Shown piece after piece: positions 44,396-52,478 of a stretch of DNA of 64,000 bases. How positions within the stretch are numbered: the first letter of the stretch is position 1; the number at the start of each line of letters is the position of its first letter. Source of the stretch: an uncultured Clostridium sp. (GTDB lineage Bacteria > Bacillota > Clostridia > TANB77 > CAG-508); contig CANDIF010000001.1 in the NCBI GenBank assembly GCA_947384775.1, positions 57,976 through 121,975 on the forward strand, written 5' to 3'. The notes beneath the pieces were generated by a model. That model made no database searches. It was given only the letters and a program-made list of their open reading frames with translations, and had not been told where the DNA came from. Position numbers and translations under genes: made by a program.

Positions 44396-45067
44396 TTAAA
44401 ATTCATATAATATATCAAAAATAAATTCAAAACTCTTATAAAATCCACAAAGCATAACTATAAAAAGAATAAGAGGAACAGCCAATTTCATAAAAAGTTG
44501 ATAAACATACCCACCTACAGCACGTTGCATAATAGCACTTTTAAAAAAAGGGGTTCTTCTAAAGAAATAGTCATTACTATCATAATACTTTATATCTATA
44601 GTAGAATATATAAGTTCCTTTGGCTTATCATCATGGCTAAGAGGATATTTATAATCAATACTATAATTACCATCACAAGGGTGACCTCTAATATTGTACA
44701 TATGTTTAGCAGTAAATCTAGAACCACTATCATAATTTAAAAACCAATTATTATCATTACTTATAAAATAAATTTCATAAGCACCAGTTAAAGACAAATA
44801 ATCATTATAATCATTTTCACCACGATGCAATAAAACTCCACTACCTTCATTTAAAAGAAAAAGAGAATAAATATCATCATCAGGGTAATAAAATATAAAA
44901 CAATTATAATTTCCATCATCATACCAAAAATGATGAGTATATTCTGGAAAAGTTTCAGGTAATCCTTTACGAACAACATCTGAAAGAACTGTTGCAAAAC
45001 TATTATTATATAAAATTAAAAATATAAAAATAATTAATAAACTTATAAAAAATTTAATAATTTTCAA
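44396..45067 (-). CDS. Exported phage protein with C-terminal anchor (minor virion protein candidate)
   Basis: 223 residues: signal peptide (about 1-26, ending NSFA), an aromatic- and Asp-rich ectodomain with two or more cysteines, and a C-terminal hydrophobic segment (about 192-212). Layout as in adsorption or minor coat proteins (pIII-like) of filamentous phages. No sequence similarity recognised. Confidence 0.65.
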   Translation of the reverse strand: MKIIKFFISLLIIFIFLILYNNSFATVLSDVVRKGLPETFPEYTHHFWYDDGNYNCFIFYYPDDDIYSLFLLNEGSGVLLHRGENDYNDYLSLTGAYEIYFISNDNNWFLNYDSGSRFTAKHMYNIRGHPCDGNYSIDYKYPLSHDDKPKELIYSTIDIKYYDSNDYFFRRTPFFKSAIMQRAVGGYVYQLFMKLAVPLILFIVMLCGFYKSFEFIFDILYEF

Positions 45068-45081
45068 AATTTAAATCACTC

Positions 45082-45333
45082 CTAAACAAATGGTATAAAA
45101 CTCCATACAGTTTTAACAATAGCAACACTTATCTTAAAACTTATTATTGTAAATACAAGAAAAATAAGAGGCATAATACTAGACCATGGTATAATATAAC
45201 AAACTATAGTAAAAAATTGAAAAACCACTGGAATTGAAGACATAAAGTCAAAAATTATATTTATAGCACCTAATGGCATCAGTAATATTTCTAAAATACC
45301 TTGCACTAAAAGTAATAATAAATCAAGTATCAT
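45082..45333 (-). CDS. pVI-like hydrophobic phage membrane protein
   Basis: 83 residues with about three hydrophobic segments and almost no charges. The position directly after the large exported protein and before the assembly region resembles minor coat pVI or DUF2523-type proteins. Its start overlaps the end of the 378-residue gene by four bases (translational coupling). Confidence 0.65.
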   Translation of the reverse strand: MILDLLLLLVQGILEILLMPLGAINIIFDFMSSIPVVFQFFTIVCYIIPWSSIMPLIFLVFTIISFKISVAIVKTVWSFIPFV

Positions 45334-46466
45334 TTGTCATCAATCCCCCTTATCTTATCAATATAAGTCATACCTGTTCCTACTCCATTTACAATATTAG
45401 GAATACTTATATAAAGTCTCCATAAGAAAAATAAATAACAAAATCCTGTAATTACAGTATCAACAAATGGTTTAAATTGTGTATACCAGCTTAAATCAAT
45501 ACTAACTAAACTACCAGTATAATATCTACTATCAACATCTATAGATAAGGCAGGCTTATCCTCTACGCTATCAAACGCTCTTTTAAATTCTTCTACAGCA
45601 TTCTTTATAGTATCAATAAAACCGAACTTACTTGTAACAGTATCACTTATAGCAGTAAATCGTTCTTCTGAAGGAACAAATAAAAACTTTACAACATCAA
45701 CGATTAAATTCCATAAGAAATTAAACAAACCATCTATAAATCCAACTATTGTATCTATAAGATTAATCAATAAATCAGTTATTCCCCAAAGAAAAAACTT
45801 TTCACTAGTAGGATTAATATAATCCAAAATATGTCCTATTTTATCTAGCAAACTTTCCTCATTTGCTCTTTGTTCATCTCTATATTGTTCAACTTTTGCC
45901 ATAAATTCAGAATTTTGTTCTAATTCTTCTCTACTACAACCTGCCAATGATTCAATTTGTTTATTAAGCCAACTAAAAACACCATCCATACTAAAATCAT
46001 ACTTAGGGTAAGTCGTGACCTGTTCTGGTTCATCATCAACAGAAACTTTATAAAAATAACCAGTTTTATCTTTATCAATATATATAGAAACACTAGAATA
46101 CATACGAAAACCAGTAGCAGTAAGTCTAATATCACTACCATTACTCAAAGTACTACTACATGACCAAGTATTATTTTTTAAATTATATTGTACCCCTGTA
46201 CCAGATAAATAAAGATAACTGCCAGAACGATAATAATAAGAACCAGCATCTAAAACTTTCAATTCCTCTCCCCAATTATCTGTTTTTATATAAAGAAATC
46301 CATTACTTATATCAATACTAGAAGGTATATCTGTAAAACTTATATCATTATTAAGATAATCTTTACCAGTAAAAGCAAAACTATTATTTCCTAATAAAAT
46401 TAAAAACAATAAAATTAAAAATAATAAAATTTTATTATGTAATTTCAAATTAAAATCTCCTTCCAT
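45330..46466 (-). CDS. Large exported phage protein, adsorption (pIII-like) candidate
   Basis: 378 residues. Basic N-terminus, signal peptide (about 10-32, ending NSFA), a Ser/Tyr/Gly-rich beta-type domain (about 35-150), a helical middle with a strongly hydrophobic stretch (about 225-265) and a C-terminal membrane segment (about 338-358). Fits a receptor-binding, capping protein. The signal peptide resembles that of the 223-residue protein (both end NNSFA), hinting at related export. Confidence 0.7.
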   Translation of the reverse strand: MEGDFNLKLHNKILLFLILLFLILLGNNSFAFTGKDYLNNDISFTDIPSSIDISNGFLYIKTDNWGEELKVLDAGSYYYRSGSYLYLSGTGVQYNLKNNTWSCSSTLSNGSDIRLTATGFRMYSSVSIYIDKDKTGYFYKVSVDDEPEQVTTYPKYDFSMDGVFSWLNKQIESLAGCSREELEQNSEFMAKVEQYRDEQRANEESLLDKIGHILDYINPTSEKFFLWGITDLLINLIDTIVGFIDGLFNFLWNLIVDVVKFLFVPSEERFTAISDTVTSKFGFIDTIKNAVEEFKRAFDSVEDKPALSIDVDSRYYTGSLVSIDLSWYTQFKPFVDTVITGFCYLFFLWRLYISIPNIVNGVGTGMTYIDKIRGIDDK

Positions 46467-46520
46467 TTAAAATAAGAAAAAATGGAAGAATATATCTTCC
46501 ATTTCTCTTTTAAATCCATA

Positions 46521-46706
46521 TTACGCAGAATGAAGCACAGAAGATATGAAAGATATACCTTTTCTGATACCGATGAAAGTTATCATTACAGGTAAACATA
46601 TTGGTAATAGGGAAATTATTTCCTCTAAAACTCCTGATAGCAATTCTGTAGTTACAGTTTTTGCTAATACTCCACTAGCTGCTGCCGCAGTTTCTCCCAT
46701 TTGCAC
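46521..46706 (-). CDS. Major coat protein candidate of the filamentous prophage
   Basis: 61 residues: Ala-rich amphipathic start (MQMGETAAAASGVLAK), acidic middle, one membrane helix (LLPICLPVMITFIGI) and a short tail with Arg-Lys. This acidic helix, membrane helix, basic end order is that of pVIII-type coat proteins. It has no classic signal peptide, as in some Gram-positive inoviruses. AGGAGG precedes ATG 46706. A hairpin at about 46488-46505 (AAATGGAAGATAT with its partner) follows the gene. Confidence 0.7.
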   Translation of the reverse strand: MQMGETAAAASGVLAKTVTTELLSGVLEEIISLLPICLPVMITFIGIRKGISFISSVLHSA

Positions 46707-46711
46707 ACCTC

Positions 46712-46843
46712 CTAATAACGAAAAATCATATTAAAAAATCTATAGATATATTTTAATATCGTAATTATAACGAAAAATATCAAGATTGCACATATGTTTC
46801 CTAAGTCGGTATGTATAAGCTGTAGTAATTCAACTGTTTCCAT
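46712..46843 (-). CDS. Second small coat-like membrane protein, 43 residues
   Basis: Short polar N-terminus, one membrane helix (NICAILIFFVIITIL) and a basic Arg/Tyr tail. AGAGGTG precedes ATG 46843, six bases before the major coat candidate. Possibly a minor coat protein (pVII/pIX-like). Confidence 0.6.
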   Translation of the reverse strand: METVELLQLIHTDLGNICAILIFFVIITILKYIYRFFNMIFRY

Positions 46844-46879
46844 TTTGAAACACCTCTTTCGTTAATATTTTTCTTTAGT

Positions 46880-47179
46880 CTATTCTTCTGTTTCCCAGAT
46901 TACATCAACTGGAACTAAAGAAACAGAATTGTTGTATATTTTTACATCAAATACTATTGTTACATCTGCATATAAATCAATTTTTTCAAATTTTTCTTTT
47001 AAAGAAGTATCATCTTTGCTAAATTTAAAAAATCTTTCAACTGGTTTACCATTTAAAAGTTCATCGACTTTTATTGTATTAGCACTATGATAAGTTATTT
47101 CTCTGCCTTGATTATTTGTAAACTTTCCTCCTGCTCTTTCTCCTAATCCTTTGAATATAAAACTTCCTTCACATTTCAT
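46880..47179 (-). CDS. Candidate phage ssDNA-binding protein (pV-like)
   Basis: 99 residues, soluble, beta-rich, with an N-terminal GSFIFKGLGERAGGKF and a C-terminal FDVKIYNNSVSLVPVDV stretch. Size, beta character and first position in the operon match the OB-fold ssDNA-binding proteins (gene V-like) that coat inovirus DNA before assembly. Assigned by context, not by similarity. AAGGAGTG precedes ATG 47179. Confidence 0.55.
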   Translation of the reverse strand: MKCEGSFIFKGLGERAGGKFTNNQGREITYHSANTIKVDELLNGKPVERFFKFSKDDTSLKEKFEKIDLYADVTIVFDVKIYNNSVSLVPVDVIWETEE

Positions 47180-47211
47180 ATATAAAACACTCCTTTTTTA
47201 ATAAATATATA

Positions 47212-47279
47212 TTTGCAACTGGAAAATGAAAAATATTACAAAGGCTATGAGGACAAGCTATAGGGTAACCAGTTGCAAA
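47212..47279. promoter_or_regulatory. Inverted repeat in the divergent phage control region
   Basis: TTTGCAACTGG (47212-47222) and its exact complement CCAGTTGCAAA (47269-47279) flank 46 bases. It lies upstream of the phage operon and could be an operator pair or a leader structure. Confidence 0.55.
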
Positions 47280-47307
47280 TACTGATTGCAATATCTTTTG
47301 TGTAATA

Positions 47308-47342
47308 CTCCATTTGGGGTATTTTGTCAACCCCATTTGGAG
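47308..47342. promoter_or_regulatory. Paired repressor operators
   Basis: CTCCATTTGGGG (47308-47319) and CCCCATTTGGAG (47331-47342) are near-palindromes in opposed orientation, overlapping the -35 area of the repressor gene, whose -10 TGTATAAT is at about 47349. Confidence 0.6.
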
Positions 47343-47378
47343 AATTTTTGTATAATATTTATATGGAGGTATAAAAGA

Positions 47379-47603
47379 ATGGAAAATAGACTAAAAGAAT
47401 TAAGAGAAGATAACGACCTCACACAAGAAAAATGTGCAAAAATAGCATATATATCAAAAAATTCATATATAAGATACGAAAAGGGAGAAAGAATATTACC
47501 ACTAGATATAGCAAAGAAATATGCAGAATACTACAGAACAAGCATAGATTACATAGCAAAAGAAACAAATGAAATAAAACCCTACCCAAGAAGTTTGACA
47601 TAA
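47379..47603 (+). CDS. HTH XRE-family phage repressor
   Basis: 74 residues with a Cro/CI-type helix-turn-helix (about 6-60): RLKELREDNDLTQEKCAKI and the second helix ISKNSYIRYEKGERILP, followed by a short basic end. It is divergent from the phage operon, with paired operators and its own promoter upstream, so it probably maintains prophage quiescence. GGAGGT precedes ATG 47379. Confidence 0.8.
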   Translation: MENRLKELREDNDLTQEKCAKIAYISKNSYIRYEKGERILPLDIAKKYAEYYRTSIDYIAKETNEIKPYPRSLT

Positions 47604-47674
47604 GCATAAAAATATGTTATTATAATTATAGCTTAAGCAAATTCAATAATAGAGTTCACTATAAAAATGAACTT

Positions 47675-47704
47675 AAAAGACTAGGTCTGCAAACCTAGTC
47701 TTTT
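47675..47704 (+). terminator. Terminator after the phage repressor
   Basis: AAAAGACTAGGT pairs with ACCTAGTCTTTT. Confidence 0.85.
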
Positions 47705-47856
47705 CTTATGTTACTTACTTAATTTCTTTATTATGTAATAAAGAACAATAAGTTGTAACAATTCAATAATAGCTTTCATTAGTAAAAATGAACCTCCCTC
47801 CTACCTTTAAGTAAAAGGTAAAAATAGTATATAGCAAATAACATAAAAAAGTCAAT

Positions 47857-47944
47857 AAATCAACTACATTTTTTATAAAGTTGATTTTTTTTATGCCAAT
47901 TTTCTTTAGATTTAATTAAAAAGTGGCAATAAAAATTGCCACTT
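47857..47944. other. Two hairpins in the phage non-coding region
   Basis: AAATCAACT/AGTTGATTT (47857-47887, T-run after it) and AAGTGGCAAT/ATTGCCACTT (47921-47944, perfect 10-bp stem). No gene is seen between 47604 and 48278; this, the iterons and the long inverted repeat fill that gap. Confidence 0.6.
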
Positions 47945-48014
47945 AAAAACTAAGCCACACCCTTAGAAAAACCCAATGCCTATGACTAAACACATATATT
48001 TCAGTTCTGCTAGG

Positions 48015-48117
48015 GTAATCCGTAAACAAGGGTAGTAATCCGTATACAAGGGAAAATTCGTTCTCGAATTTTCCAGGAAGTAATCCGTATACAAGAGTAG
48101 ATATCCGGAAACAAGAG
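48015..48117 (+). repeat. Four 18-bp iterons with 20-bp spacing, split by a hairpin
   Basis: Copies GTAATCCGTAAACAAGGG (48015-48032), GTAATCCGTATACAAGGG (48035-48052), GTAATCCGTATACAAGAG (48080-48097) and GATATCCGGAAACAAGAG (48100-48117). Each pair is offset by exactly 20 bp. A perfect stem GAAAATTCG/CGAATTTTC (48052-48073) lies between the pairs. Confidence 0.75.
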
Positions 48118-48123
48118 AAGCAA

Positions 48124-48274
48124 TCCTTTATATATTATTAATTGTGTTCTTAAGTATAACACATTTTTTCTTTAAAAAATCAAGGTCATAAACCCAAAGA
48201 AGCAAAGATTTGATTTTTTGAAAAAATGTATTCAAAGGACACTTAACACAATTGATAATATATTAAATAAAGGA
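48124..48274. repeat. Long imperfect inverted repeat in the prophage
   Basis: TCCTTTATATATTATTAATT (from 48124) pairs imperfectly with AATTGATAATATATTAAATA and AAGGA ending at 48274, with TGTGTT/AACACA and ACATTTTTTC/GAAAAAATGT continuing inward to about 48183 and 48207. The arms are about 60 bp with small bulges. It ends at the AAAGGAGG of the following gene pair. Confidence 0.65.
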
Positions 48275-48278
48275 GGCA

Positions 48279-48317
48279 ATGAAGAATTTAAAGAAAAATG
48301 TGAAAGGAAGTGATTAA
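48279..48317 (+). CDS. Possible 12-residue leader peptide coupled to the 69-residue gene
   Basis: AAAGGAGG stands before ATG 48279; the reading frame MKNLKKNVKGSD ends at 48317, one base before the next ATG. Looks like a translational coupler or regulator of the next gene; too short for certainty. Confidence 0.35.
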   Translation: MKNLKKNVKGSD

Positions 48318-48318
48318 T

Positions 48319-48528
48319 ATGAAACTAACAAAGAAAAAAACATACAAAAGATTAAAAAAAGATTTAAAACATTTAACAACAGAAGAAATTATAAAAGAGT
48401 GGGAAGAAACATTTAACAGAATATGGGACGACGATATTAAACTATTTAACAGAAAAGACGCTATAGAAGAAATAATATTTAAATATACTAAAAATTTTAA
48501 CGAAATATCTAAAAAAATTAAAAAATAA
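48319..48528 (+). CDS. Small charged protein of the prophage, unknown function
   Basis: 69 residues, about 40 percent Lys/Glu/Asp, mostly helical, with a basic start (KLTKKKTYKRLKKD) and end. ATG 48319 follows AAAGGAAG. It is on the + strand like the repressor, near attR, where filamentous prophages often carry accessory genes. Could bind the adjacent iterons; not known. Confidence 0.6.
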   Translation: MKLTKKKTYKRLKKDLKHLTTEEIIKEWEETFNRIWDDDIKLFNRKDAIEEIIFKYTKNFNEISKKIKK

Positions 48529-48534
48529 TAAAAC

Positions 48535-48562
48535 AAGTGGGAAGTAATTTATATTCCCACTT
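48535..48562 (+). terminator. Terminator of the 69-residue phage gene
   Basis: AAGTGGGAA pairs with TTCCCACTT. The rest of 48563-48811 holds no gene I can support. Confidence 0.75.
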
Positions 48563-48811
48563 ATTAAAAGAAATAATCTTTTTTTGTGTAATGTATTACC
48601 AATAAACGTAAGTTTGTGAATAGAAATATGTACTTTACTACACTATTAAGCATTACAAAGAAAAACAAATAGAAAAATGTGTTATATAATACACATTTAT
48701 TGTATTCTTAAAAGTAACAGACACAAAATAGCAAAACACTAAAAATACTTAAATATAGACATATAACACTACACAAAAAAGGAATAATAGTCATTAAGAA
48801 AATAAACAAGC

Positions 48812-48833
48812 AACTTTGATTTTGTGCAATGTT
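48812..48833 (+). repeat. attR: right copy of the 22-bp prophage direct repeat
   Basis: Identical over 22 bases to 41324-41345. The outside flanks differ, so the match defines the element ends. Confidence 0.8.
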
Positions 48834-48960
48834 TGATAAAATAAAAAAAGCCTTCTCTGTGTTCTACCTTCTTTTATATTTCTCTATGACTATTTGTATA
48901 TTTGCTAAAGTATCATAATTTTAATTTTGTTTTTTTATTTGTAAATTTATACTAGTATAA

Positions 48961-48993
48961 AAAAATACCAAGATTTTATTTCCTGGTATTTTT
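48961..48993 (-). terminator. Terminator of rho
   Basis: AAAATACCA/TGGTATTTT stem with T-run on the minus strand, 20 bases after the rho stop. Confidence 0.75.
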
Positions 48994-49012
48994 AATTTTT
49001 ACATTTTTTTGT

Positions 49013-50347
49013 TTATTTTGAATTTTTTAAAAATAAATTAACTCTATCTAAAAATTCAACATTAGATTTTGTTGTTAAAATCTGTTCGATAATTTGTTCG
49101 GTCATTTCTTGAGTATTCATATTTGCCATTGTTTTTCTTAAAGAGAATATTATATCTAACTCTTCTTTTGATAATAATAGCTCTTCCCTTCTTGTTCCAG
49201 ACTTATTGATATCTATTGCAGGGAAAATTCGTTTTTCAGATAATTTTCTATCTAAGTGTACTTCCATATTACCTGTACCTTTAAATTCTTCAAATATAAC
49301 ATCATCCATTCTACTTCCTGTTTCAACTAATGCTGTTGCAAGAATTGTTAAACTCCCAGCATTTTCAGTGTTTCTAGCTGCACCGAAGAATCTTTTTGGT
49401 TTGTGTAATGCTGCAGGATCTAAACCTCCTGATAATGTTCTACCTGAAGCAGGAACTACAAGATTATAAGCTCTTGCCAATCTTGTTATACTATCTAATA
49501 ATATAACAACGTCTTTATTTTGTTCCGTAAGTCTTTTTGCTCTTTCTAATACCATTTCAGCTACTTTTACATGATGTTCAGGCAATTCATCAAAAGTAGA
49601 ATAAATTACATCTCCTTTAATTGAACGTCTCATATCTGTAACTTCTTCAGGTCTTTCGTCTATAAGTAAAACTATTAATTCTACTTCAGGATTATTAGCT
49701 GTTATACTATTTGCGATTTTCTTTAAAATGGTTGTTTTACCAGCTTTAGGAGGAGCTACAATCATTCCTCTCTGCCCTTTCCCTATAGGGCATAATAAAT
49801 CCATAATTCGCATAGTATATTCAGAATTTGTGGTTTCCAATTTTATTCTTTTTTTAGGATAAATTGGTATTAAGTTATCAAAAGTTGTTCTTTTCATTGC
49901 TCTTTCAGGATGTTCACCATTTACTGAACCTACATATATTAAAGCTGGAAATTTTTCGCCTTCTTTTGGAGTTCTTTTAATTCCTTTTACCTTGTCCCCT
50001 GTATCTAGTCTAAATCTTTTTATTTGTACAGGTGAAACATATACATCTTTAGGAGTCGGTAAATAGTTTTCTCCTCTTAGAAATCCATATCCATCAGGTA
50101 AAACTTCTAAAATCCCCTCCACTACTTCGTCTAGTTCAGTAGTTAGCTTATATCCTTCTTCTGTTGTAATTTCTTTAAAGTTAGATTCTTCAGAGTTTTT
50201 TTCTAGAACATCTGTTTTTTTAGATATTTGCATATGTTCAGATAAAATATTTATAAGTTCTTCCTTCTTAAACTTTGAAATATTTTTTAAACCTTCCTCT
50301 TTAGCTTTTTCTTTTAATTCAGCTAACGATAATTCTTCAAGCTTCAT
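49013..50347 (-). CDS. rho: Transcription termination factor Rho
   Basis: Hexameric RNA-dependent ATPase that ends transcription. Seen: Rho_N helical start ([18 protein letters not shown]), cold-shock-like RNA-binding domain (about 70-145) with GYGFLRG, P-loop [14 protein letters not shown] (about 199-212), Walker [15 protein letters not shown]-loop and R-loop [10 protein letters not shown]. 444 residues with a short charged insert after Rho_N. GAAAGGGG precedes ATG 50347. Confidence 0.97.
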   Translation of the reverse strand: MKLEELSLAELKEKAKEEGLKNISKFKKEELINILSEHMQISKKTDVLEKNSEESNFKEITTEEGYKLTTELDEVVEGILEVLPDGYGFLRGENYLPTPKDVYVSPVQIKRFRLDTGDKVKGIKRTPKEGEKFPALIYVGSVNGEHPERAMKRTTFDNLIPIYPKKRIKLETTNSEYTMRIMDLLCPIGKGQRGMIVAPPKAGKTTILKKIANSITANNPEVELIVLLIDERPEEVTDMRRSIKGDVIYSTFDELPEHHVKVAEMVLERAKRLTEQNKDVVILLDSITRLARAYNLVVPASGRTLSGGLDPAALHKPKRFFGAARNTENAGSLTILATALVETGSRMDDVIFEEFKGTGNMEVHLDRKLSEKRIFPAIDINKSGTRREELLLSKEELDIIFSLRKTMANMNTQEMTEQIIEQILTTKSNVEFLDRVNLFLKNSK

Positions 50348-50439
50348 AATCTATTGCCCCTTTCTTTTATTCTATTATTTTTATATAGTATTTGGGATTA
50401 TTTTATTAGATCAAAAAAATTAGAATTAATTTAATATAC

Positions 50440-50464
50440 AAAGGTGGAATAAATTCCACCTTTT
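50440..50464 (-). terminator. Terminator of the yabP-yabQ-divIC operon
   Basis: AAAGGTGGAAT pairs with ATTCCACCTTT. Confidence 0.75.
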
Positions 50465-50467
50465 AAG

Positions 50468-50746
50468 TTATATATCAATAAATACTTTTTCATTTGGTAA
50501 ATACATATCTAGTTTTTCTCTAGCAATTTCTTCTATATATTTCTCTGAATTTATATTTTTTTTTGTTTCATGCAGATTCTCCCTATATGCTATTTTTTCT
50601 TCTATTTGAGAAGTATAATAAGCTTGAGAATTTTTATATGAATTTAGTATTTTTTGCTGATGTATAAAAATATATATTATATATATAGCTATAGCAATAA
50701 AAACTATCTTTTTTAATATTTTTATTTTCTTGCTTGAGCTTTTCAT
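50468..50746 (-). CDS. divIC: Septum formation initiator DivIC/FtsB family protein
   Basis: 92 residues: basic cytoplasmic start, one membrane helix (about 14-29), then an extracellular coiled coil and the motif EKYIEEIAREKLDMYLPNEKVF (about 68-89), the DivIC/FtsB end. It joins FtsL and DivIB in the divisome. It follows yabQ and yabP, the same order as in Bacillus. Confidence 0.88.
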   Translation of the reverse strand: MKSSSKKIKILKKIVFIAIAIYIIYIFIHQQKILNSYKNSQAYYTSQIEEKIAYRENLHETKKNINSEKYIEEIAREKLDMYLPNEKVFIDI

Positions 50747-50810
50747 TCGTAACTCCTTATATGTAATATAAAGTAATAAAATTTAACACTTATTATATAT
50801 TTCAACAAAT

Positions 50811-51311
50811 TTATGCAAAATCCTTCTTTTCTAGTGAATTTTTATTATGAAATCTAGTATTTTTTAGTTTTTTTAGTAATTTAATTAAAATATTTGACAT
50901 TTTTTTGAAAAATTTATCAAAAATAAATTTTAGTGGTTTAAATATAATAATGTTTAAAATTTTTAAAATAAAATTTATAGGTATCATTATTAATAGATGA
51001 ATAATTTTCTTTATAAACAAGATTATATAAACAGAAAAGGAAATATATATCTTGCTAAAAATAAGTAAATAAAGTATATACCCTAACAAAATTCCAATAA
51101 AAATATACAATCTTAAGTAACCGTCCGTAAAAGTAAAAATAGAATATATTAATAATAATCCAGATAGAATCCAAAAAGCAATATCTTGTATATTGGTTAT
51201 AAAATTAGATGTCTTAAAACTTTTTCTTAATATTCTAAAAGTATCGAATAATAAGCCTATTAAAAAACCATTAAATATAAAAATTACAAAAGTATATACT
51301 TGGTTATGCAT
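50811..51311 (-). CDS. yabQ: Spore cortex biosynthesis protein YabQ
   Basis: 166 residues with about four to five membrane helices; the start FIFNGFLIGLLFDTFRILRK (about 11-30) is the typical YabQ opening. Needed for cortex formation in Bacillus. The C-terminal third is basic. Operon yabP-yabQ-divIC. Confidence 0.85.
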   Translation of the reverse strand: MHNQVYTFVIFIFNGFLIGLLFDTFRILRKSFKTSNFITNIQDIAFWILSGLLLIYSIFTFTDGYLRLYIFIGILLGYILYLLIFSKIYISFSVYIILFIKKIIHLLIMIPINFILKILNIIIFKPLKFIFDKFFKKMSNILIKLLKKLKNTRFHNKNSLEKKDFA

Positions 51312-51323
51312 ACTCTATCCTTT

Positions 51324-51623
51324 CTATTTAAAAATTTTTCCAAGGAAACTACCAGCAGAATTCTTGTCTGCATTTTTTTCAGAATAAGACAAACTGAAAA
51401 TTTTTCCTTCAACTATTACTTCTGTTGTATCTAGACTTAATTTATTTATTCTTAAATTTTCACCTTTAATAGTTAATAAACCTAAATCTGTTTCAACAAT
51501 AACTATTTGATCGTCAAAACTCAAAACGTCTAATACTCCAGAAATTGTTAATTTCTCTCTATTTTCAAGAATCACGTTTTGAATAATATTACTTGATATT
51601 TGTTTTCTTTCATCAATAGTCAT
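51324..51623 (-). CDS. yabP: Sporulation protein YabP
   Basis: 99 residues of the YabP/YqfC family. Seen: ENREKLTISGVLDVLSFDD (about 21-39) and TDLGLLTIKGENLRINKLSLDT (about 45-66) strands and EVIVEGKI near the end. It acts in the mother cell for cortex formation with YabQ. GGAGGG precedes ATG 51623. Confidence 0.88.
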   Translation of the reverse strand: MTIDERKQISSNIIQNVILENREKLTISGVLDVLSFDDQIVIVETDLGLLTIKGENLRINKLSLDTTEVIVEGKIFSLSYSEKNADKNSAGSFLGKIFK

Positions 51624-51699
51624 TCCAATCTCCCTCCTATTCTATAATTTATTAGTCATATTAAATATAATATTCAAAACTAGAAATTTTAGAACAAGT

Positions 51700-52371
51700 T
51701 TATAAAGAGCTAATAAAATATATTGCTATTTTTTTCGAAATATAGGCTTCTAATATACAAGAAAAAGCAATAAGAACAAATATAAATATGCAAAAAATAG
51801 TATGTCCTATAAGTTCATTTTTAATATTTTCAATATTTCTATCTTTCATTATCGCTTTATATAATCTAGTTCCACTAACTCCAAGTGCAATAAAGCATGG
51901 AATTGCAATAAAATTTTGCAAAAGCATACTGCTAATAGCAAAAATGCTTCCACTTTTCACTCCTAAAATTGAAATTAAAGCTGATATAGTATATCCTAAA
52001 CAAAATCCTTTAAAGCATATAATTATGTATACTGTAAAAATTCCAATTACTGTAGAGCTTAGAATCCAAATCAGAACTCCTATAGAAAGATTATTAATTA
52101 ACGAATTTTTAAGTACTGACATTTCTGAAATGTTATTGTTTTCTTGTAAAGATTCTACAAAATTGTTGATGTAGCTATTAATTTCTTGATATTTCACTTC
52201 TGTCAAATTATTAATAAAAATAACACCAATCAAAATTCCTATGATAAAAATAATGCTTACTATTAAATATTCCCTTAGATTGTTTTCAATATGAGAAACT
52301 ATAACATTAGAATGTCTTGTATTTCTTCGTATTCTAGAATTTCTTAAGTTTTTCATAAGTCCCCTTTTCAT
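51700..52371 (-). CDS. spoIIM: Stage II sporulation protein M
   Basis: 223-residue polytopic membrane protein with about five to six helices, starting with a basic Arg-rich N-terminus. SpoIIM anchors the SpoIID-SpoIIP peptidoglycan machine during engulfment; spoIIP is at 17546. Seen: an ectodomain after helix 1, GIFTVYIICFKGFCLGYTIS and a C-terminal SCILEAYISKKIA, as in SpoIIM/DUF95 proteins. Confidence 0.85.
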   Translation of the reverse strand: MKRGLMKNLRNSRIRRNTRHSNVIVSHIENNLREYLIVSIIFIIGILIGVIFINNLTEVKYQEINSYINNFVESLQENNNISEMSVLKNSLINNLSIGVLIWILSSTVIGIFTVYIIICFKGFCLGYTISALISILGVKSGSIFAISSMLLQNFIAIPCFIALGVSGTRLYKAIMKDRNIENIKNELIGHTIFCIFIFVLIAFSCILEAYISKKIAIYFISSL

Positions 52372-52430
52372 AAAATATTAGATATATTATAATAGTATGT
52401 ACTAATAATTTTTAATATGAATCTTTACTC

Positions 52431-52462
52431 AAAAAAATACCTCATACATAGTTGTATGAGGC
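52431..52462 (-). terminator. Terminator of the sdp-like ABC operon
   Basis: CCTCATACA/TGTATGAGG stem, followed on the minus strand by a T-run (52437-52431). Confidence 0.85.
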
Positions 52463-52478
52463 TTATTGTGCTTTGATA

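Larger units (their letters stand above)
41324..48833. mobile_element. Inovirus-type (filamentous phage) prophage, about 7.5 kb
   Basis: Between two perfect 22-bp direct repeats lie a replication protein, a Zot/pI-type ATPase, two signal-peptide proteins with C-terminal anchors, a small helical coat-like protein, a pVI-like membrane protein, an ssDNA-binding candidate, several tiny membrane proteins and a divergent HTH repressor. Nearly all are on the minus strand in one operon-like array. Size, order and content fit an integrated filamentous phage of a Gram-positive host. No integrase is encoded, so host Xer recombinases probably act. None of its genes contains an in-frame CGG. Confidence 0.88.

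Noticed and set aside
48015..48117. CRISPR array
   Set aside because: The repeats are separated by 2 bp within pairs, spacers are absent and no cas genes are near.
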